Position numbers and translations under genes: made by a program
The notes under the pieces: model-generated
The model's input: the letters and a program-made list of their open reading frames with translations, nothing else
Database searches by the model: none
What the model was told of the DNA's origin: nothing
Shown: positions 50,522-60,285 of the stretch, one piece after another
How the letters are laid out: each line of letters opens with the position of its first letter
Numbering within the stretch: position 1 is the first letter of the stretch
Source: RUG14121 sp964533935
GTDB taxonomy: Bacteria; Bacillota_I; Bacilli_A; RF39; UBA660
DNA: 64,000 bases
NCBI GenBank assembly: GCA_964533935.1
Contig: CAZHOG010000006.1
Coordinates: 1-64,000, forward strand
Reading direction: 5' to 3'

Positions 50522-51802
50522 TCACCTAAATTCACTTAATAATTCTTCTAATTCTTGAGATTCTTCTTCAGAAACAACTTCTTTTTCTATATTTTCATTA
50601 AACCATACTGGTTTTTCAATAACTTTAACATTTGGATTAATCCCTTGAACTTTTTTTACATATTTTTTATTTTGTTTTTCGGCCAAATTCATTGCTTCGC
50701 TTGCTGTTTCCACGCCTTCTCTTTTCCAGTGTGTTGCAATGGTTTCAATTAAAGGTGCAGATAGTTTATTATTATTTGTTTTTAATACATAATCTATTAA
50801 AACGTTTACAACCGCTGGTTTTAATCCAACATCAATCATTAAACTTTCTAACAATTTTAATTCTCTTGGAGTTGGATTAGCACCCTTATTTTTATTCTTT
50901 AAAAAATTATATGGGCTAGTATTTTCAAATACTCCTATTATCTTTCCACGTTTTGAATTATCTCCAGTAGGATTTTTCAAATAATCAGGTTGAGTTCTAT
51001 ATACAAGAGTTGGTAATTTACCAGTATTTGAATATTGATAATATTTTCTGGCAGCAATACGCAATTCTTCTTTATTTATATAGCCTTTTTCATTAATAAC
51101 TGTTCTTAATAATTCGCATACTTTTAATGAATCTAAATTATATATAAACGCTATATTGTTTAATAATTCTTTAACTCTTTTGTTAAAAGTTCTTTCATTA
51201 ACAATATTTTTTGGTAATGAAGAAACAATTAATTCAAAATCTAAACAATTAGTTAATTCTAATTCTACTGTTTGTCTTTCATAAGTATTAAAATCACTTA
51301 AAACGTTTACTGATTTAAATGTTTCATCTAATGATGAAGATATATCTATATATCCAGTTGTATCAACTTTATTTATTTCATACTCTTTTTTTAAAATATC
51401 ATATTCAAATTTACCAATATTATTATAAAGTACTATATTAAAAATGGGATGATTAAAAAATTCTTTAGCAGATAATGGTGAATATAATTCATATATATAA
51501 TTATTAACAACTGATTCTTTATATAAAGTTTTAATTAAACCAATTGCTTCAAGCTCTTCACGAGCTTTTTTTATTACTTTTAAATCACTTTTTAAAATTG
51601 TCATCAAATGATGATGAGTATACTCTAAGCTTATATTATTATTCTTTTCTAAATCTCTCCATAAAGTTAAATATAAACTAACTGCTGGAGCTCCAATTAT
51701 AGGTTCATAAAGACTAATCAAATTTTTATGATCAACTTCTGTAAAAACTGTTTTATTAGAAACAATATATTTATCAGCTGGAAGTAAAGTTATTTCTTTC
51801 AT
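50522..51802 (-). CDS. dnaB: Replication initiation and membrane attachment protein DnaB (Gram-positive type)
   Basis: 426 residues from ATG at 51802 (MKEITLLPADKYIV), preceded by AGGGTGATTGTC. The N-terminal winged-helix region (LISLYEPIIGAPAVSLYLTLWRDL) and the C-terminal DnaD-like domain (LKLLESLMIDVGLKPAVVNVLIDYVLKTNNNKLSAPLIETIATHWKREGV split by family convention) mark it as the Bacillus DnaB/DnaD family, not the E. coli helicase. dnaB-dnaI adjacency is standard. Confidence 0.92.
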   Translation of the reverse strand: MKEITLLPADKYIVSNKTVFTEVDHKNLISLYEPIIGAPAVSLYLTLWRDLEKNNNISLEYTHHHLMTILKSDLKVIKKAREELEAIGLIKTLYKESVVNNYIYELYSPLSAKEFFNHPIFNIVLYNNIGKFEYDILKKEYEINKVDTTGYIDISSSLDETFKSVNVLSDFNTYERQTVELELTNCLDFELIVSSLPKNIVNERTFNKRVKELLNNIAFIYNLDSLKVCELLRTVINEKGYINKEELRIAARKYYQYSNTGKLPTLVYRTQPDYLKNPTGDNSKRGKIIGVFENTSPYNFLKNKNKGANPTPRELKLLESLMIDVGLKPAVVNVLIDYVLKTNNNKLSAPLIETIATHWKREGVETASEAMNLAEKQNKKYVKKVQGINPNVKVIEKPVWFNENIEKEVVSEEESQELEELLSEFR

Positions 51803-51845
51803 GACAATCACCCTGTAAGTTTAATTATAAAAGAGAACCAAGTAA

Positions 51846-51869
51846 AAAACAATCATAACTGATTGTTTT
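51846..51869 (-). terminator. Terminator of the surface protein gene at 51.9 kb
   Basis: AAAACAATCA/TGATTGTTTT perfect stem with a four-base loop. Confidence 0.8.
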
Positions 51870-51877
51870 ATTCAAAT

Positions 51878-53185
51878 TTATTCACTAAATACATAAGGAT
51901 TTTCTATTGTTCCATTTCCTGTAAGATTTAATGTTGATTTTAAATTAATAACTGGTCGATAAGAAATATTTTGACTATTAACACTTGCTTCATAAATACT
52001 TCCTGAATCATTTATTTTCCAAGCATAGTAATCATTTGAATATTGGTATTTTCCTGCTTTTGATAATGTCCAAGTGTTTTTATTTGTTCCTTGAATCAAA
52101 TAATTATTACTATTACTTAAATTATAATATAATCCCGCTAAAACAGCTTCATCATAACTAATTAAACCAATATTTAACTTAGTACTATTATTGCATTTAT
52201 AAGTTGGAGTGTATTCTGAATAGCTTTTATTTTCTTCACTTTCTTTATAATAATCATTTTTAACAATCATTGTATCAACACAATAATCTTCTGAACTTAA
52301 CATACTTTGGTAATCTTTTAAAATAGTATTGTAATATTCATTTACATTTGTAGCTATATTACTATTAACATAATTATAAGCATTTTCTATTTCACTATTT
52401 TCATTAAAAGAATAATTTGTATTTACATTTGTATCTTTAATTACTCTAATACTTCCATCTTCATTTATTCTTATTATTCTCCATAATTCATTAGCAAAAG
52501 AAACATAATTATTTGTTACTTCCCCTCTATAAAAATAAATAGGATTTCCTGTATTAGTATCAATGGTTTTATATAAACCATTTTCTAAACTCTTAGTTGT
52601 TAAATTTAATGATGATTCTTGAACTTGATTATTCAATAATAAATAATTTGTAGCAGTTTTTATTTCATCATTAATTTGTGTTGTATTTATTTCAATGGTT
52701 GAAGAGAATTTTTTACCCTGTAAATCATTTTGATCTTCAGATTCTTTATAAATAAATGTTATTTTTAATGTATATTCTTTTTTAGCAGTGGCATCTATTG
52801 AAATATTTTGTTTTATATAAGATATATCTCCTGTTTTTGGAGTCAAAGAAGTACTAACCACTAATTTATCGCCTTCATATAATTCATATACTAAATCCCT
52901 ATTAAATTCATTAATGGTTGAATTAAATAAAATATTAAATGTTGTAGCTTTATCAGAAGTATTTTCTACAGTAAAAGTTTTTGTGAATGAATCTCCTGGA
53001 ATAATATCTTCAACATTAATTTCTTTTGTATCATCAAAAATTAAATTTAATACATCGGATAATATAACTGTTTCAGTATTATTTACGTATTTAACATTTG
53101 CAACATAATAAGAGTAACTAAATCCAATAAGAATACTGATTGCTAATAATATTGAATCAATAGCTAATAGAATTTTTCTTATCAT
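51878..53185 (-). CDS. Secreted surface protein with SipW-type N-terminus and Mollicutes-type C-terminal domain
   Basis: About 435 residues. ATG at 53185 (MIRKILLAID) is favoured because AGGTG stands 6 bases before it; ATG at 53194 would be too close. A hydrophobic segment (about 5-25) ends FSYSYYVA. Next is a beta-sandwich (about 40-170; PGDSFTKTFTVENTSDKATTF). The C-terminal domain (about 190-435) has FANELWRIIRINEDGSIRVIKD, AVLAGLYYN, WTLSKAGKY and ISYRPVINLKSTLNLTGNG, ending PYVF. It shares this last domain's style with the fragment at 34.2-34.5 kb. Confidence 0.75.
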   Translation of the reverse strand: MIRKILLAIDSILLAISILIGFSYSYYVANVKYVNNTETVILSDVLNLIFDDTKEINVEDIIPGDSFTKTFTVENTSDKATTFNILFNSTINEFNRDLVYELYEGDKLVVSTSLTPKTGDISYIKQNISIDATAKKEYTLKITFIYKESEDQNDLQGKKFSSTIEINTTQINDEIKTATNYLLLNNQVQESSLNLTTKSLENGLYKTIDTNTGNPIYFYRGEVTNNYVSFANELWRIIRINEDGSIRVIKDTNVNTNYSFNENSEIENAYNYVNSNIATNVNEYYNTILKDYQSMLSSEDYCVDTMIVKNDYYKESEENKSYSEYTPTYKCNNSTKLNIGLISYDEAVLAGLYYNLSNSNNYLIQGTNKNTWTLSKAGKYQYSNDYYAWKINDSGSIYEASVNSQNISYRPVINLKSTLNLTGNGTIENPYVFSE

Positions 53186-53244
53186 GTCATTCACCTTCTT
53201 TATGTTAATTATATTATAAAATAAATTTAAATATTTAAAAATAA

Positions 53245-53268
53245 AAAAAGCTTACTAATGTAAACTTT
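53245..53268 (-). terminator. Terminator of the thioredoxin-like gene
   Basis: AAGTTTAC/GTAAGCTT stem then T7 on the minus strand. Confidence 0.7.
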
Positions 53269-53277
53269 CTTGTCAAT

Positions 53278-54012
53278 TTAACAACCTTTTTTATCTGAAC
53301 AAGCTGTATCATTCATTTTAATGATCATATCAGTATAAATACCATATAATTCTTCTTTTTCTTCTTTTGTTAATTCAGCATAACCATTACCGGCAGATAT
53401 ATGAGATTCAACTGTATCAACATGATAATCAACTATTTTACCTTTTACAACTGCTACTACAGTAGGAACATATAATCTTTTTTCACTTGTATCAATTTTA
53501 GCACCAGTTGCATCTTCTACATAATACTCTTCTAAAATTTTATCAAGTTTTTTTAATATCTTTTTATAATTTTTACTGCCTTCTTTTTCAACAATAATTT
53601 CACCTTCATCTGATACAGAAAGAGAATCTCTCATATCAATTGAATTTAAATAATATAGTTTATCAAGATTAGTAGACTCAACAGCTGATAATAATGGTCC
53701 AATTGCATTTCTACACCAAGGGCAACTAGGAAAACCAAAATATATTAATCCTGTTCCACCATTTAATATTTCTAAAACATCATCTTCAGTTGCATAAGTC
53801 ACATGATTTTCATTACTTATTTCAACAGTTGGATAAGTAAAGCCATTTTTATCATTTACCACTCCATTTAAAGATTCATATTCTTCTTTAAATTTGTTAG
53901 GTTCAATTGTTTCATGTCCTTTTTGTTCATTAAATACTAAAAATCCAATAATTGCTGCAATTACTACTAGAATTACAATAATAAGTAATAAAATCTTTTG
54001 ATTTTTTTCCAT
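53278..54012 (-). CDS. Membrane-anchored thioredoxin-like protein
   Basis: 244 residues. One N-terminal membrane helix (about 6-27), then a thioredoxin fold with GLIYFGFPSCPWCRNAIGPL, giving a CPWC active site. The cis-Pro strand is likely in RLYVPTVVAVVKGK. It resembles PedC/BrcD-type bacteriocin-associated and generic thioredoxin-like proteins. Facing outward, it could help disulfide formation in the Cys-containing surface proteins of this window (inference). The C-terminus CSDKKGC adds a Cys pair. Confidence 0.85.
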   Translation of the reverse strand: MEKNQKILLLIIVILVVIAAIIGFLVFNEQKGHETIEPNKFKEEYESLNGVVNDKNGFTYPTVEISNENHVTYATEDDVLEILNGGTGLIYFGFPSCPWCRNAIGPLLSAVESTNLDKLYYLNSIDMRDSLSVSDEGEIIVEKEGSKNYKKILKKLDKILEEYYVEDATGAKIDTSEKRLYVPTVVAVVKGKIVDYHVDTVESHISAGNGYAELTKEEKEELYGIYTDMIIKMNDTACSDKKGC

Positions 54013-54082
54013 TTGTACTAATCACTCCATGTATTAATATTTTAATCGATTTCACAAAATAATACAATCTTTTATTTTTTTA

Positions 54083-54111
54083 TTGTCAAAACATAAATGA
54101 TTTGTTATAAT
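54083..54111 (+). promoter_or_regulatory. Promoter of tRNA-Met
   Basis: TTGTCA (54083-54088), 17-base spacer, TATAAT (54106-54111), 21 bases before the tRNA. Confidence 0.85.
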
Positions 54112-54131
54112 AATTTTGCACTTAAAGAAAT

Positions 54132-54208
54132 GGCGATGTAGCTCAGCTGGCTAGAGCAACCGGTTCATACCCGGTAGGTCGTGAGTTCGAATCTCTCCGT
54201 CGCTACCA
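54132..54208 (+). tRNA. tRNA-Met (CAT), elongator
   Basis: Complete cloverleaf: acceptor GGCGATG/CGTCGCT with G1-U72, D arm GCTCAGCTGGCTAGAGC, anticodon loop TTCATAC with CAT, T arm GAGTTCGAATCTC, encoded CCA. The G1 start and absence of the three G-C pairs of initiator tRNA indicate the elongator. It is the expected substrate of TmcAL encoded at 35.3 kb. Confidence 0.97.
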
Positions 54209-54220
54209 TTAAGTATATTA

Positions 54221-54245
54221 CTAATTCTTTGGAATTAGTTTTTTT
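54221..54245 (+). terminator. Terminator of tRNA-Met
   Basis: CTAATTC/GAATTAG stem with a four-base loop and T7 on the plus strand. Confidence 0.88.
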
Positions 54246-54255
54246 ATGCAATAAA

Positions 54256-54285
54256 AAATAAAGAAATTAATTCATTTCTTTATTT
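54256..54285 (-). terminator. Terminator of dgt-like gene
   Basis: AAATAAAGAAAT/ATTTCTTTATTT perfect stem with T-rich 3' side on the minus strand, overlapping the stop. Confidence 0.75.
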
Positions 54286-55392
54286 TATATTCTTTTCATA
54301 ACATCTAACAAAGTAATCATCAGTCATTCCAGCAATAAAATCTATTACTTTTCTGACATTAGAAGTATTTTTAATATAATCTTCGTTCATATCTTTTAAA
54401 TAAACTTCAGTTATTTCTGAATTATTGATATTATTGTTTAAATCATTCAAATATTTTTCGAATAATGTATTAAACATCATTTCCATTTTAATTACATTTT
54501 CTTTAGAATTTGCTTTAGCATAAATATTTTTATAATTAAAATCTTTTAATTCAATCAATGCTTTAAAAATCTCTGGACTCATTTCAATATATGGTTTATT
54601 AGTACTATTATTAATAATATCCATTACAATTGTGTTTATAATATCATGATTATTTGTTCCTAATAAATTTTTAATATTCTCTGGTATTTCTTCTTCTTTT
54701 ATTATTCCAAGAATTATAGCATCTTCAATATCTTTGCCAATATATCCAATAACATCACTAATTCGAACTACGCAACCTTCTAAAGTCATTGGTTTTAAAT
54801 TCTTAATAACTTCTTTATCTATATATGAATTATGATATTCTTCTAAAAATTCTTCTTTTGTCTTTTTAATAGGAGCATATTTACCTAAAACAAATTCTCC
54901 ATTATGACACATAATAGCATCCAATACTTGAATAGTAATATTCTTACCATAGCCATTATTTTCTAAGTTCATTAAAACTCGAACACTTTCAATATTATGA
55001 TTAAAATAACCTTCATTATTTTTTAAAGAAATATCATTTAGAATTCTTTCTCCAGTATGTCCAAATGGAACATGTCCTAGATCATGACCTAATGCAGCTG
55101 CTTCAATTAAATCTGTATTTAACCCAAGAGCTCTTCCTATAGTTCTTGCAATTTTACTTACGAATTGAACATGAATAATTCTTTTACTTATGTGATCATT
55201 GTTTATGAAAGAAAAAACTTGAGTTTTATCAATATATCTTGTATATGAAGAAGAATATAAAACTCTATCAATATCTCTAAAAAAAGATGGTCTTATATCT
55301 TTTTCTTCATCAACTAATCTTATTGCTTCATTATCATTAGTTGCATATTGACTCAAATTTTTTAATTCCATATTTTTCTTTACTTCCACCAT
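54280..55392 (-). CDS. dgt: dGTP triphosphohydrolase-like HD protein
   Basis: 370 residues. The HD motif lies in AAALGHDLGHVPFGHTGERIL; RDIDRVLYSSSYTRYIDKTQVF and HISKRIIHVQFVSKIARTIGRAL are typical of dNTPases. These enzymes hydrolyse dGTP (and other dNTPs) to nucleoside and triphosphate. AGGAGGG precedes the ATG at 55392. First-exit gene following the ABC transporter genes; spacing 10 bases suggests co-transcription. Confidence 0.9.
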   Translation of the reverse strand: MVEVKKNMELKNLSQYATNDNEAIRLVDEEKDIRPSFFRDIDRVLYSSSYTRYIDKTQVFSFINNDHISKRIIHVQFVSKIARTIGRALGLNTDLIEAAALGHDLGHVPFGHTGERILNDISLKNNEGYFNHNIESVRVLMNLENNGYGKNITIQVLDAIMCHNGEFVLGKYAPIKKTKEEFLEEYHNSYIDKEVIKNLKPMTLEGCVVRISDVIGYIGKDIEDAIILGIIKEEEIPENIKNLLGTNNHDIINTIVMDIINNSTNKPYIEMSPEIFKALIELKDFNYKNIYAKANSKENVIKMEMMFNTLFEKYLNDLNNNINNSEITEVYLKDMNEDYIKNTSNVRKVIDFIAGMTDDYFVRCYEKNIK

Positions 55393-55402
55393 TTAAACCC
55401 TC

Positions 55403-56725
55403 CTATTTTTGTTTCAATGATTTAAACACTTTTTTCCATAAATCACTTGATGAATAATTTAAAATTCCAACTTTATAAATTCTTAAACCATAAACAAATA
55501 ATATACATACGGTTATAATACTAATTACTGTAGATATTATAAGATGAATTAATGTTGTTTGTCCTAATAAATATATAACTGGTGCAACCAATGCCGAAAA
55601 CAATGGTATATATGATACTATTTGAACAAATATAGAACCATCAAATGTTGATGCCATAATTGCAACATAATATCCTATTATCATAATAATCATTATTGGA
55701 GATTGTAATTGTTGATAATCTTCAATACTTGTTGTCATAGAAGCTAATACTCCTGCAATAATTGCATATGCCAAAATATTAAAAATAAATAATAAGATAA
55801 TAAATGGTACACTTTGAGCAAGTAATGTTAATATTCCACTATTTTTTAATAAATCAAAAATATGTGTTATAAATTTAGAAACATCAGTACTTACTATTCC
55901 ACTTCCAAATACTCCACCTAATAAATTTCTAATTAACATTGCAGCTATTCCATAAGCAAATACTAATGCTCCTTGAATTAAAACAAATGCACTTGAAGCT
56001 ATTATCTTAGCTAAAAAATGATATTTTGGTGGAACATTAGAAATAATAATTTCCATACTTTTTGTTGATTTTTCATCATTAATTTCCGCACCAATCATTT
56101 GAGTTAATAAAACTATGAATAAAAAGAATGGTACAATAAATATTATTATTAAACCTGCTGAGATAATATCTTTTGCTTCAGCGTTTTCATCCAAATCAGG
56201 ATTTGTTGTATTTGTTTTTATTTCAACGCTTGATGTTAATGCAGATATTTCTTGTTCTGTTAGTCCGCTATTTAATAATACATCTTGGTATTTTACTGCA
56301 TTTAAAGTACTAGTTATTACTTGTAAAGATAATGTATCAATAACTTCGTATGTATAAATGTTACTTTCAATATAATTATCTTCTGATTTATTTATTTCAA
56401 TAATTATATTATCATTATCTTCTATATCTTTTTTTAATTCTTTTAATTCTTTATTTGTTTTTTCAACTTTATAATTAGAAAAATCATCTAAAGATTTAGA
56501 GTATGTTTCAAATGAAGCTTTAAATGAATCATATGAATTACTATTATCTACAATAAAAATTTTAGTATCTTCATTAAAATCTCCACCAAATAATGTAATA
56601 AGACGATCAATATTTGCCATTGCAATTATAAGAACACAAAGAAGTATGTTAACAGCTTTAAACCATTTTGTATTAATCTTTTTTGAAAGACTATGTTTTA
56701 TTAAAAATTTTAATTTATTCTTCAT
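55403..56725 (-). CDS. ABC-2 type transporter permease (NatB-like)
   Basis: 440 residues. One N-terminal membrane segment (about 22-42), a large external domain (about 45-170) and five more membrane segments from about 190 to 425, with the ABC-2 block LTQMIGAEINDEKSTKSMEIIISNVPPKYHFLAK. This layout is that of NatB, the sodium exporter permease of Bacillus. Substrate is not determined. Overlaps the ATPase gene by 11 bases. Confidence 0.88.
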   Translation of the reverse strand: MKNKLKFLIKHSLSKKINTKWFKAVNILLCVLIIAMANIDRLITLFGGDFNEDTKIFIVDNSNSYDSFKASFETYSKSLDDFSNYKVEKTNKELKELKKDIEDNDNIIIEINKSEDNYIESNIYTYEVIDTLSLQVITSTLNAVKYQDVLLNSGLTEQEISALTSSVEIKTNTTNPDLDENAEAKDIISAGLIIIFIVPFFLFIVLLTQMIGAEINDEKSTKSMEIIISNVPPKYHFLAKIIASSAFVLIQGALVFAYGIAAMLIRNLLGGVFGSGIVSTDVSKFITHIFDLLKNSGILTLLAQSVPFIILLFIFNILAYAIIAGVLASMTTSIEDYQQLQSPIMIIMIIGYYVAIMASTFDGSIFVQIVSYIPLFSALVAPVIYLLGQTTLIHLIISTVISIITVCILFVYGLRIYKVGILNYSSSDLWKKVFKSLKQK

Positions 56726-57614
56726 AACATCCTCCTACAATACTTACAAATATTTCATTTAATGTAGCATCTTCAACACTGAATTTTCTAACATTTTTAC
56801 ATTTCTTTATATAATTAAATACTTTATCTATATAGTCATCGCTTTCAATTTTAATTAAGTATTCACTACTGTTTTTTATTACATCAGTAACACCTGTAAT
56901 ATTTTTAACTTCATCAATATCAAGATCAGCATCAACTACTATATTCTTCTTTTGGTAATCTTTTTTTATTTGTTTTAAAGCACCACTTAATACCGGTTTT
57001 CCTTTAACTAAGATTACTAAATTTTCACAAAACATTTCTACATGTTCCATACGATGTGAAGAAAAAATTATACTACTACCTTTTTCTTTGAATTCTCTAA
57101 TTACATTCATAAATTCTTCAACATTTAATGGATCCAATCCTGAAAATGGTTCATCTAAAATTAACAATTTAGGATCATTAATAACTGCACATATAAACTG
57201 AATTTTTTGTTGATTGCCTTTACTTAATTCTTTAATTTTACGATCTTTATATTCTTCAATTTTAAATTTTTTTAAATAATAATCTAATTTTTTCAGAATA
57301 TCTTTTTCTTTCATACCTTTTAACACACCATAATAAATAACTTGTTCTTTAACGGTAAGTTTTAATAACAAACTTCTTTCTTCAGTTAAAAAACCAATTT
57401 CATCTGTATTTGAATAATCAATATTTTTACCATCAAGAGTTATATTTCCGGCATTTTTATCAAGTAATCCTAAAATCATTCTAAATGTTGTTGTTTTTCC
57501 TGCTCCATTAACTCCTAAAAGTCCAAATATTTGTCCATCTTCAACTTTAAATGATAAATTATCTACTGCTAAATTTTCTCCATAATATTTTGTTACATTT
57601 TCAACTTTTAACAT
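56715..57614 (-). CDS. ABC transporter ATP-binding protein (NatA-like)
   Basis: 299 residues. Walker A GVNGAGKTTTFRMI, signature LSKGNQQKIQFI, Walker B KLLILDEPFSGLDPLN, His switch FSSHRMEHVE. The C-terminal DUF4162-like domain (about 215-299) is typical of NatA-type exporters. Starts 2 bases after the cyclophilin gene, so lipoprotein, ATPase, permease and dGTPase probably share a transcript. Confidence 0.92.
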   Translation of the reverse strand: MLKVENVTKYYGENLAVDNLSFKVEDGQIFGLLGVNGAGKTTTFRMILGLLDKNAGNITLDGKNIDYSNTDEIGFLTEERSLLLKLTVKEQVIYYGVLKGMKEKDILKKLDYYLKKFKIEEYKDRKIKELSKGNQQKIQFICAVINDPKLLILDEPFSGLDPLNVEEFMNVIREFKEKGSSIIFSSHRMEHVEMFCENLVILVKGKPVLSGALKQIKKDYQKKNIVVDADLDIDEVKNITGVTDVIKNSSEYLIKIESDDYIDKVFNYIKKCKNVRKFSVEDATLNEIFVSIVGGCYEE

Positions 57615-57616
57615 GT

Positions 57617-58222
57617 TTATTCTCCTATTTCTATAAATCTTATTGAATTAATTATTTGATTTGCTAATGGTTTATCATTATCATCTGTACTAACATTAGC
57701 TATTTTATCTACTATGTCTAAGCCTGCAATAACTTTACCAAATGCAGCATAATCTCCATCTAAGAATGTTGAATCCTTTTGAACTATAAAAAATTGACTA
57801 GAAGCAGAATCTTTGCTTTGCATTGTTCTTGCCATGGAAATTACTCCTTTAGTATGTGATAATTCATTCTCTACCCCATTACTTTTAAATTCACCTTTTA
57901 TAGTTTCTTCTGATCCGCTCATTCCTGTTCCAGTTGGATCTCCTGTTTGAATCATAAAATCTTTTATAACTCTATGAAATAATAGCCCATCATAAAATTT
58001 TTCATTTACTAATTTTTGAAAATTTTTTACAGTAATTGGAGCTATATCTGGATATAATTCAAATAAAATGATATCTCCATTATTCATTTCCATTTTAACA
58101 TTTGTTGTAATTTCGTTAGTTTCCTTATAACTAATTCCTTCTATTGTTCCTGATGAAGTATCTTTTTTACCACATCCACAAAAACAGAAAATACAAACTA
58201 AAAGTACAATAATTTTTTTCAT
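57617..58222 (-). CDS. Cyclophilin-type peptidyl-prolyl isomerase lipoprotein
   Basis: 201 residues. Signal peptide of a lipoprotein type (MKKIIVLLVCIFCFCGCG, lipidated Cys17 likely). Cyclophilin core: ITVKNFQKLV, DGLLFHRVIKDFMIQTGDPTG with the catalytic Arg, KGVISMART and SQFFIVQKD, FGKVIAGLDIVDKI. Folds secreted proteins at the membrane surface. Confidence 0.92.
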   Translation of the reverse strand: MKKIIVLLVCIFCFCGCGKKDTSSGTIEGISYKETNEITTNVKMEMNNGDIILFELYPDIAPITVKNFQKLVNEKFYDGLLFHRVIKDFMIQTGDPTGTGMSGSEETIKGEFKSNGVENELSHTKGVISMARTMQSKDSASSQFFIVQKDSTFLDGDYAAFGKVIAGLDIVDKIANVSTDDNDKPLANQIINSIRFIEIGE

Positions 58223-58296
58223 CCTATCACCTAATAATGATTATAACACTTATATTTAGTAAACTGAATTTTTTCTGTATTATATTCTAACAATAA

Positions 58297-59007
58297 TTAT
58301 TTTCTTAAACTATTTAGATATTCTTTTTCTTCTTTTGATACTCGATAAGAATCATGAATTTTTGAAATTGCTTTATTTTGAACAAATTTATTCAAATTAT
58401 TATTTTTCAGATATTTTAATGTCTTATCTTTTTCTTTAATAAAGCATTCACACAATAACCATGCTTGAGCCATTTTGATATAATATTCTTCACTATTTAT
58501 TTCATTAATTACATTTAAAATATAATCTATATATTCATCATCTACATAATAAGACAACAATAAAATAAGTGCTATTCTAACCTTAAACTCTTTATTTGAA
58601 GCTAATAATTTTTTTATAATAGTTATAAATTCATTTTTATTCTTGGAAACTATTTTTAAGCTATTGCAAAATGAATCACATATTGCCCAATTATCAACTA
58701 GGTTTGAATATGATAATAAATGCTTTTTTAATAATTTAATGTCTTTTATTTTTGCAATAATAAATCCTTTTATCATAATTTCTTCATAATAATTAGTACT
58801 CTTTATTTTTAAATACTCTAGATAATTTCCAGTGAATATTTCTTTAGCTATACTTCTCATTATAGGCACTCTAATACCTATTATTTCATATTTAGTTTCA
58901 GTTAAATTAGAATGAAATTCTTTATATGCATTATCTTGTAAAGATTTTAAGTAACTAATATACTGCTGGTAGTTTTCTTTATTCCAAATAAATTCTTTAA
59001 AATTCAT
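58297..59007 (-). CDS. DNA alkylation repair protein, AlkD-like
   Basis: 236 residues, all-helical HEAT-like repeats. Family markers are YEIIGIRVPIMRSIAKEI near the start, NWAICDSFCNSLK with the conserved Trp-Asp pair in the centre, and MAQAWLLCECFIKEK. AlkD-type glycosylases remove positively charged alkylated bases. It stands 3 bases after dinB, linking two DNA-damage genes in one transcript. Confidence 0.88.
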   Translation of the reverse strand: MNFKEFIWNKENYQQYISYLKSLQDNAYKEFHSNLTETKYEIIGIRVPIMRSIAKEIFTGNYLEYLKIKSTNYYEEIMIKGFIIAKIKDIKLLKKHLLSYSNLVDNWAICDSFCNSLKIVSKNKNEFITIIKKLLASNKEFKVRIALILLLSYYVDDEYIDYILNVINEINSEEYYIKMAQAWLLCECFIKEKDKTLKYLKNNNLNKFVQNKAISKIHDSYRVSKEEKEYLNSLRK

Positions 59008-59010
59008 AAA

Positions 59011-60216
59011 TTACTTCTCCTTTTTATCTGGTAATTTAATACTACCAGCTTTTTTTATAATACTATCTCCATACTTTAGTTTCAATGAATCAATAGTAGT
59101 ATCTAACTTAGTATCATTTTTTCTTTCATTTATTTTATCAAACAAAGAAATTTGTTCACTATTATCTTTAGTTAAATTATCTAATCTAAGTCCAATTAAC
59201 CTAATCGGTTCATCATTCCACATTTCTCTCATTATTTTTTTTGCTATATTAAATATTTCAATTGAAGAACTAGTAGGATTCATTAATTTTTTTTGATGAG
59301 TTCTTCTTCTAAATTTATTATCTTTAAGTATTACAGCTATTACTGAAGCATTTTTATTTTCTCTTCTAACTCTAGCACCAACTTTTTCACTTAAAGATAA
59401 CAATATCGGTTCTAATGCTTTATAATCATCGTAATCTTTTATTAAAGTAACTTCATTGCTAATTCCTTTGTTAATATAAACACTACTATCAACTTCAGTA
59501 TCATCTAACCCATTTGCAATATCAATTAAATATTTTGATTGATTTTTAAACATTGGATATAATCTCATAACATCCGATTTTGCTAAATCTCCAATTGTTT
59601 TAATATTCATTATTCTTAATTTTTCTGCACTTTTTTTACCAACACCAAATAAATCGCCAATATCTAATGGCCACATTTTTTCTTGGATTTCTTCTTCAAA
59701 CAATGTATGAATTTTATTAGGTTTTGAAAAATCACTAGCCATTTTTGCACATAGTTTATTGTGTGCAATTCCTATATTAACTGTAAATTTTAGTTTTTCG
59801 TAAATTTCATTTTGTAATTTTTTTGCAAATTCTATATGATCACCATATAATTTATAAACATTAGTATAATCCAAATAACATTCATCAATTGAAGCAATTT
59901 CAATATCAGGAGAATAATTTCTTATAATACTAAATAATTTATAAGACATTTGTTGATAAAATGGATAGTTCATTGGATACGATTTCAAATTAGGACACTT
60001 TTTTCGTGCTTGGTAAAGTGTTTCTCCAGATACAACTCCCATTTTTTTAGCAGGCATTGACTTTGCTAATACTACTCCACTTCTTTTAGATTCATCACCA
60101 CTAATAACTGCATAAGTATTTCTGATATCAATTTTTGAACCATTTATCAAATAATAAACAGCGCTCCAAGATAAAAAAGCATTATTAACATCAATATGCA
60201 TAATAATTCTATTCAT
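59011..60216 (-). CDS. dinB: DNA polymerase IV, Y family
   Basis: 401 residues from ATG at 60216 (MNRIIMHIDVNNAFLSW), preceded by GGTGATAAAA. Catalytic motifs: HIDVNNAFLSW (first metal Asp), SGVVLAKSMPAKKMGV and IASIDECYLDYT (Asp-Glu pair). Helix-hairpin-helix FGVGKKSAEKLRIMNIKTIGDL and the little-finger domain follow. Translesion polymerase. Its promoter contains the same SOS-like operator as recA. Confidence 0.95.
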   Translation of the reverse strand: MNRIIMHIDVNNAFLSWSAVYYLINGSKIDIRNTYAVISGDESKRSGVVLAKSMPAKKMGVVSGETLYQARKKCPNLKSYPMNYPFYQQMSYKLFSIIRNYSPDIEIASIDECYLDYTNVYKLYGDHIEFAKKLQNEIYEKLKFTVNIGIAHNKLCAKMASDFSKPNKIHTLFEEEIQEKMWPLDIGDLFGVGKKSAEKLRIMNIKTIGDLAKSDVMRLYPMFKNQSKYLIDIANGLDDTEVDSSVYINKGISNEVTLIKDYDDYKALEPILLSLSEKVGARVRRENKNASVIAVILKDNKFRRRTHQKKLMNPTSSSIEIFNIAKKIMREMWNDEPIRLIGLRLDNLTKDNSEQISLFDKINERKNDTKLDTTIDSLKLKYGDSIIKKAGSIKLPDKKEK

Positions 60217-60232
60217 TTTTATCACCACTTAA

Positions 60233-60261
60233 ATAATACTATATAAAACATTTGTTTGCAA
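60233..60261 (-). promoter_or_regulatory. dinB promoter with SOS (LexA-type) operator
   Basis: TTGCAA (60261-60256), 17-base spacer, TATTAT (60238-60233). CAAACAAATGTTTTATA (60258-60242), identical to the recA copy, overlaps the -35 and spacer, where a repressor would block polymerase. Confidence 0.75.
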
Positions 60262-60262
60262 T

Positions 60263-60285
60263 AAAAAAAGAAGATTTAATCTTCT
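60263..60285 (-). terminator. Terminator of relQ
   Basis: AGAAGAT/ATCTTCT stem then T7 on the minus strand, overlapping the relQ stop and abutting the dinB promoter. Confidence 0.8.

Noticed and set aside
54132..54208. Initiator tRNA-fMet
   Set aside because: It lacks the C1-A72 mismatch and three consecutive G-C pairs in the anticodon stem that mark initiators; matches Bacillus elongator tRNA-Met.
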